DNA of 64,000 nt from Sapria himalayana (taxonomy: Eukaryota > Streptophyta > Magnoliopsida > Malpighiales > Rafflesiaceae): the NCBI GenBank assembly GCA_029783825.1, contig JAREIK010000340.1, forward strand, positions 168,139 to 232,138, read 5' to 3'. Both the position numbers and the translations under genes were made by a program. Below are positions 58,744 through 64,000 of this stretch, piece after piece. Position 1 is the first letter of the stretch, and each line of letters begins with the position of its first letter. The notes beneath the pieces were generated by a model. It was not told the DNA's origin, made no database searches, and saw nothing but the letters and a program-made list of their open reading frames with translations.

Positions 58744-60598
58744 TCCCATCCCCTCCCATGCCGAGGATCAGCATAATAGACAGGGGCGACGGTCAACTGA
58801 ATCCATCTCATCGGGAGGGAGGAGTGGAGCCCGAGCATAGAAAAACAAATCGACTTACGAAGTCAGCGGAATAAAGGGACTAATAACGAACAACAAATTG
58901 TCATTTAGACACATATTACTCTTTACAATAATAAGAAGCATGTAATTACATATTATGTAATAAGCACTTTCTTACAGGAATAAAGAAGCCAAGAAGTACG
59001 TTACGTAGGCCGCCCGAGTGAATGAAAAAGGTAAAGTAACTAAGCCGACAACTATGAAATTCGCAGCTAACTCGACATCAAAAAAGGGGTCGGGCCCATC
59101 ATCCGGACTTAGGAGAATAAACATCGGAATCCGAGGCTAAATCAAACTGCCCATTCGTTCAAAGTACATTCAACTTAAGGCGTTCTTGGTCACATGCCTT
59201 GTGAGCATTCCACCATGAGATTTTTTGTTCACATCAGATTTTTCCTGGTAACTAAGGCTATGAAAAGCATCTCTCGAAAATTAAATGAAATGTCATAAGG
59301 CTAGCTCCTCATATATTTCCCTCTAGGCTGGGAGATTTTGGAAATAATTCAGCATCTACTTCACTGTATGCTATCTGGGTCGGTTGGGATTGGGATTCTA
59401 AGTGCCTTTCTATTTTATTTAGCTTCTCATCTCCTTTTCCCTCTTTCTGGTGATTGGATTGGCTAATTGCTCTAAACTCTCTCTTTATCGATACTCATGC
59501 AGCGGAAGGACTATTCCTTTAACGAACATTGCCTTGCTAATGATAATGAGCTTTTGGTAGCCCTTCTTCCAACAACGGTGATTCTGCCTCTCTCTAAGTT
59601 CCTTTCTGATTCAATCTATTCGATTCCAATTCTCACCCTCGAGTCAGAAGTTGTTGCCCTATTTCTTTTTTTTCGCTAGCATTGGGGCTTAGTTACTTAA
59701 TTCAGAGTTATCCCCCCCCCCTAGCCTATGAAAGCATTCCCATAGCTCTTTGCCTACAGCGTCAATGAGTTAGGAGCTTGAGTGAACACCACACCAGTGA
59801 ATTTCCTTATTCATAGAGTAAGGGCAAAGGCAAGTCCTCTCATTACTAGAAGCGGCTCAAAGCATAGTATAAAAGAAAAAGGGCTATTCTAGCTCTGATC
59901 CCCGTTTAAATATGGTGCATACTATACCTGGTTTAGACCGTTGGGGAGGAAAGCTGTGAACGAATCTGATGCGCAGATGTTTGAAGGACTAAGCGTAGTT
60001 GGAGGAAAGGGTACTCTTAAGGGCATGCAGTCACTTCAGGGGTTAGCTCTGCAGATGTTGAAGGAATGGAATCAGGGCAGCTTTCAAGCTTTACTTTCTT
60101 CTCTCTAGCGTGACTGCTTTCTTTGCTAGATGGGATCGATCCCAGACTAAGCCGCTTTCCACCTTTGGTGGTATCGTTATCGTCTTCTAAGTAGAATATC
60201 CCATATCCGAAAGGTCGTCTTAGTCTTCCACTTGAACTATTGAACTAAAGGGCTAAAGGGAGTTTCGATTCCGCAGAACCTATAGGAGCAATAGACGGAG
60301 TTAGTGTGGTATAGCTATTAGTAAGGCGTAGAGCAGTAGCGGTCTTCACTTTTCCTGTTACAGAATCGGCTCTGAACACTGTTCATGGCACGGTTAGTGG
60401 TGAAAAAGAATAGCGATTGTTGAATCAGTTTGCTCTTTCGACTATAATTGCTCTTGTGAAGCTCCCACGGTGGGGTTAGGTTTTATTCCTGACTACACGT
60501 GTCACATGTTTTACACATTATGATATCTATTCTCCAATGCACGGAGTAGTCAAAGGGGGAAGTCTGCTTTGCTGCATCTTCTATAATTCCGGTACATC

Positions 60599-60852
60599 AA
60601 GAACAAAGCATGGAAAGACTGTCCATCTAATCTAACTAAAAAGTAGTATTCCCTCCCTAAAGCGAAGCTCGATGATCAATACGAGAACTGTTTTGTTAGA
60701 AATCATATCCGTAGCTCAACGGAGACTGCACCACAAGGGCATAAAAGTAGTTTACTTGTGAAAACTTCACGATAGACTGCTTTCTTAGCCTATCACTCTA
60801 TCTCTGAGAAGTAGTGCTATGAGGAGGCTCTTTGCTTCTTTCGTCCCATCGA
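60599..60852 (+). repeat. Third, partial copy of a repeat module from A and B
   Basis: About 254 bases match 1,231-1,488 in copy A and about 34,319-34,575 in copy B, in the same orientation. The left edge falls within the shared word aagaacaaagcatgg. The match stops after cccatcga, where A and B continue with ccctc and this copy continues with gtaaat. It differs from both at several positions and has a short internal deletion, so it is not a recent copy of either. It lies immediately upstream of a retrotransposon integrase remnant. Confidence 0.9.
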
Positions 60853-60986
60853 GTAAATACCAGCCTAGCTCCGATAAATAGCAGGAAATCCCCGAAAAAA
60901 AAGACAATGAATCCCACCAAAAGAAAGTTCTCTATGCCTCTGGAGCAGTGAAAAAGACCAAAAAGAGCAAGTCCACTAAAACGCAT
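60798..60986 (-). other. Hydrophobic frame between the third repeat copy and the integrase remnant
   Basis: A 62-codon minus-strand frame starts at 60,986 with about 45 residues that are strongly hydrophobic, including a Phe-rich run FIVFFFGDFLLF. It then runs into the third copy of the repeat module, which supplies the charged C-terminus. It is therefore a junction frame. The hydrophobic part looks like a membrane segment of an unknown protein. Confidence 0.2.
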
Positions 60987-60997
60987 TATAACGAGAG

Positions 60998-61630
60998 TTG
61001 CTAAAATTACTATACTTCCGGTTTAGGAAGTTCTTTCTTAAGGCATTGTCACGAGCTGGGCTCGAACAGGTGCTTTCCAGATTCAGGGTATGCCAACTAT
61101 CAAAGGGGCAGACACAGAATACCGGACTGTACAACCCTTTATCTATTCCAGTAGCGCCTTGGACTGATATCAGCATGGATTTGGTGCAGGGCTTGCATGG
61201 GCTTGGTAACGAATCTATTTTATTTGTGGTAGTAGATCAGTTTTATAAAATGGCTCACGTTATTCTTTGTAAGAAGACTTCCGATTCTATTCACATTGCA
61301 TACTAGTTTCTTAAGAGGTTGTCAGGTTGCATGGAAAAGACTATTTGGTCTGACCGGTCAATTTTTGGCTCGGATAACTTGATGGAAAAAATGAGGAACT
61401 ATACTAGAGTTCCGCAGTGCATACAACCCACAAACATATGGTTAAACGGATGTCATGAATCGCTGTTTGGGAAATTGGTTGAGGAGTATTGCAGGGGAAA
61501 AGACAACCACTCAGTACTGGGGGATCTGGCGATAACCCAAGTGGAATTCGCTTATAACAGTTCGATAAATCGGTCTACTAGGAAGTCCCCATTTCAGGTC
61601 GTGTATGGCAGGTCACCTACTTTGTGTTAG
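60998..61630 (+). mobile_element. Ty3/gypsy retrotransposon integrase remnant
   Basis: One phase reads through 60,998-61,630 with a single internal TAG at 61,304. It covers the end of the zinc-binding region (CQLSKGQTQ), then the integrase core start APWTDISMDLV with the first catalytic Asp, LFVVVDQFYKMAH, a degenerate second-Asp region (WSDRSIFGSDN), an NGCHESL region with the Glu, and the end EFAYNSSINRSTRKSPFQVV. These are hallmark words of plant Ty3/gypsy integrase. Reverse transcriptase, gag and LTRs are not seen. It is much less worn than the gag remnant in copy B and lies on the opposite strand, so the two are probably unrelated insertions. Confidence 0.88.
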
Positions 61631-61633
61631 ATT

Positions 61634-62089
61634 TTGTGCCTTTACCCTCTGGGTCTCACTAATTCCAGTTGGAGACAAAGCAATAGGAATCCGGATAAGT
61701 GCCATTGGTACCATTCCTGCTTCTTTCTCTTGTCCCTACCCTACAGAGGCTTCTCACAAAGAGAACTTTTCAATAAAATAGCAGCCCTTATAGCAATAGC
61801 AAAAGGCCTACTTATAGCCACGAGCGAAACCCTCATTTTGTGTTGCTCAAGCAGCGAGACCTTTCTACAGGTCCAAGCCGTTCGGGATGGCTTACTCGTC
61901 TTCCTATTATTCCATGGCCGCTCAAAGCGTCGATGGCATCTTTTCGGGCAAGCAATCGAAGTCAATCAAGCATCTGAAACCAAACTCACCACAGCACCTG
62001 GTTCTGGAATAGAGCTCTCGAGTTGTCCTTCAGAGCTATCTGAGACAGGATTAGCTTCATTATACGGAAATTGCCAGACAGCCCCGTAA
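61634..62089 (+). other. Unassigned 151-codon frame after the integrase remnant
   Basis: The frame opens four bases after the integrase remnant ends and runs 151 codons. A hydrophobic middle lies at residues about 45-75, and the second half is Ser/Gln-rich. It does not look like the chromodomain or LTR region expected after integrase. A 74-codon antisense frame (61,741-61,965) overlaps it. I do not recognise either, and it may be a chance frame. Confidence 0.2.
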
Positions 62090-64000
62090 ATTAAAGCACA
62101 TCGCTCTTTCCAGGAGTTAACCAATCCCCGGTAGCACCATTGCCAGGAAGAAAGAAAGGAAGGGTGTTAGTGCTGGAATTGCCCTTCCCTCGGCAGTTAA
62201 GCACGCTCAAGCTCGTTAACGAAATTCCGGGCCGCTGTGCGCGTTGCCACGTACCTATACCTATATGAACTTCGTACGTCCTTGGCAGAACAAGATCGGA
62301 GTAACTTTCGAGGTGTCCTGAAATGGACCTCTTTAAATCCCTATTTTGTTCTAGGGATGGGGTGTATGATTGTAGAGAACGGGACCATTAACTAGATAGG
62401 TTGTTGAGGGGAGCATCGAAGTACACCAACAAATGTCTCTGGGACCAGTAGCTTCAGTCGAATATCCATACCCCACGGGAGTCGTTCTAGTAAAAGAGCT
62501 AGTCCGTCCAGAGCCATCTAAGCACTCATAGTTTTCCCGGAAGAAGTGGATCTGACCCCAGAAGGGTGCTAGCGGACTACATCTCGCTTCAGTTCAGGAG
62601 CCCATGAAATTGGGCATTGTCTTTTGATTCAGTGCAGTGGCAAGGGACACAAGATCCAGACCTACAGGTCAGCAACAAGGAGAATGATTAGATCTAGAAG
62701 ACTGAGATCAATCTTTATCTAGTTTAGGGCTAAGCCTTAAGGCTATTTTTCCAGCCGGTTCAACATAACCAGTTACAATCTCGAGAGTGAGACCTCTGGG
62801 TTAGTCTTTTTCATCCATGTTGGTGACTTGGCTGGGGGAAGGTTCAATCAGACTCATATCGGGCTGGTGTTCTGCTCTTTAGCTAGGCATATTTCACATT
62901 GCTTATACAATCGATCTCCTACAGCTTCGGATTTTCCCATACTTGTCGAGCGAGAGTGGAATCCTGGCTGAAGCATTCAATTGATCCCACCCACTTATGC
63001 CTCTTACCGGAGCACTCTTCTTGATTTGAGTTTCCATCTTCTCCTCGTCCCTTTAGTTATCGGCTCTTGGGAATGTAGGTTAGTTTTCCAGCATCACTTA
63101 GCTTTGTAACAGTCAGGTCTCTAACTCACTATCAAGGGATGGCTTTCTAGAGCTTCCCGCTGTGGAGGAATCAGAAACTACTGCATCTCGCTCTACTGAA
63201 GTTGAGGCAAGTGACACTACTTCGGGTCCCATCCTTTGATGACAACAAACAATTGAGTATAGAGAACCAACGATCTCAGTTTCGATAGTTGAAGCGGGAA
63301 GACTACGCTATGCGAATGGGATATACCCCCCCCTTTTTGTCAATAAGTGACTGATCTTGATGCTTTGGAGAATGAGATAGTGCTTTTTAAAACTCTATTC
63401 GCCTGATAAAGGGCTTTTCCCGGGTCGAAACAACCTCTTATGTACCTGTCGCGTTTTCCGGTGTGTGGGACTCACCCTTTGCCTTTTGGATTGCTTTCTT
63501 TCTTTGCTCTAGAAGCTGCATCTCCCCCCGCTCCCCTCTGTTTCTGTGAGTGTTCCAGTTCCGGTTCCAATGCTTGCGTACTAACTTAGCTGCTATGATA
63601 GTCACTCTTGGAGCATTGATTCCGACTACACTCCCAAACCTGATTGTGAGCTTCTGAGCTTATGGGTAAGATATTGCTCTGTGAGCTATACTATGCCAAG
63701 TCTAGTAGTGAGGGGTTAGCTACGTCTCGTAAGGTGTATTGCCCGAATCCCTTACATGGAACTACCCTCGACTTGATCCTTCCCCCAAGAAGGTAGGTAG
63801 GCAACTCTCTCCAGGGAACACGGTTCAGAAATTTGTCCTTATCCTTGTTTCGGTCCAACTGTCTGCCTGCTTCATGAAACAATCCCATTCCCTTTTTATT
63901 TAGTTTGTGAGGAAAGCCTCACCTGCTAGAAAAGATGCAACCGCAAGTGAGAGAAAGTAAAGCTTATGCCAAGGAAGATTTACAGTAGGCATGCTCTTTG
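62090..64000. other. Right end of the window, nothing identified
   Basis: About 1.9 kb contains only short frames, the longest clear one a 65-codon minus-strand frame at 63,691-63,888. A run of eight C occurs at 63,326-63,333. No repeat from A or B, retroelement domain, tRNA or mitochondrial gene was recognised. Confidence 0.5.

Larger units (their letters stand above)
54885..60598. other. Single-copy stretch, mostly without an identifiable gene
   Basis: About 5.7 kb lies beyond repeat B. From 54,900 to about 57,000 it is a low-complexity, semi-repetitive purine-rich sequence. Minus-strand frames here, such as 55,252-55,443 and 55,553-55,768, are rich in Ser, Thr, Ala and Val. From 57,490 to 58,200 small GC-rich hairpins cluster. 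The one longer frame, 58,213-58,743, is listed separately. A run of ten C lies at 59,712-59,721. No mitochondrial gene or tRNA was recognised. Confidence 0.5.

Noticed and set aside
1..64000. CRISPR array, phage region or bacterial defence system
   Set aside because: No evenly spaced short repeats, no cas-like or phage-like frames, and the identifiable genes are of plant mitochondrial type.
1..64000. Plastid-derived segments
   Set aside because: No plastid gene or plastid tRNA was recognised. The hydrophobic frame near 60.9 kb has only a vague resemblance to small plastid membrane proteins.

Overview
The window is plant mitochondrial in character. The recognisable genes are angiosperm-type mitochondrial genes: rps12, nad3, atp9, atp1, nad1 exon 4 with flanking group II intron sequence, matR and nad9. 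They sit between 22.4 and 31.7 kb and fill only a small part of the sequence. The rest is long non-coding DNA, a large diverged repeat and worn pieces of plant LTR retrotransposons. No rRNA gene, complete tRNA, CRISPR array or bacterial operon was recognised.

Layout. (1) 1-17,400 is repeat copy A, with no recognisable gene. (2) 17,401-22,444 is single-copy sequence without an assignable gene. (3) 22,445-31,698 is the mitochondrial gene block: rps12 and nad3 on the minus strand in their usual nad3-rps12 order, then on the plus strand atp9, atp1, the 3' half of the split nad1 intron 3 with domain V, nad1 exon 4, the 5' part of nad1 intron 4, matR and, after a 2.3-kb gap, nad9. (4) 31,699-33,011 is a spacer with a Ty1/copia reverse-transcriptase fragment. 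(5) 33,012-54,884 is repeat copy B, a direct copy of A that differs at roughly one base in twenty by eye and carries two extra segments of 2.0-2.4 kb. One extra segment holds an AT-rich palindromic stretch and a Ty3/gypsy gag remnant. (6) 54,885-64,000 is single-copy sequence with a third partial copy of a repeat module, a Ty3/gypsy integrase remnant and a few unassigned open frames.

Almost every identifiable gene is broken. nad9 has lost one base. rps12 has two single-base losses and a nonsense codon. nad3 lacks about 49 bases covering its functional loop. atp1 has an insert of about 206 bases plus frameshifts. nad1 exon 4 has lost two bases. matR has several stops and a changed catalytic motif. 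Only atp9 keeps an open frame, and it has odd substitutions beside the proton-binding glutamate. nad3, rps12 and nad9 still carry genomic C where the plant protein needs C-to-U editing, so they descend from mitochondrial DNA and not from edited cDNA. atp9 has T at every position where I expect editing, so it probably has a different history.

The genes therefore probably do not work together as an expression unit. The window is either a relic-bearing part of a large plant mitochondrial genome, whose working copies lie elsewhere, or mitochondrial DNA moved to the nucleus. The broken genes and the diverged long repeat fit the second reading or an old non-recombining relic. The scarcity of transposons and the persistence of typical mitochondrial spacer-like DNA fit the first. 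Read depth and flanking sequence would decide. All comparisons with gene families are from memory of the families, not from a search.
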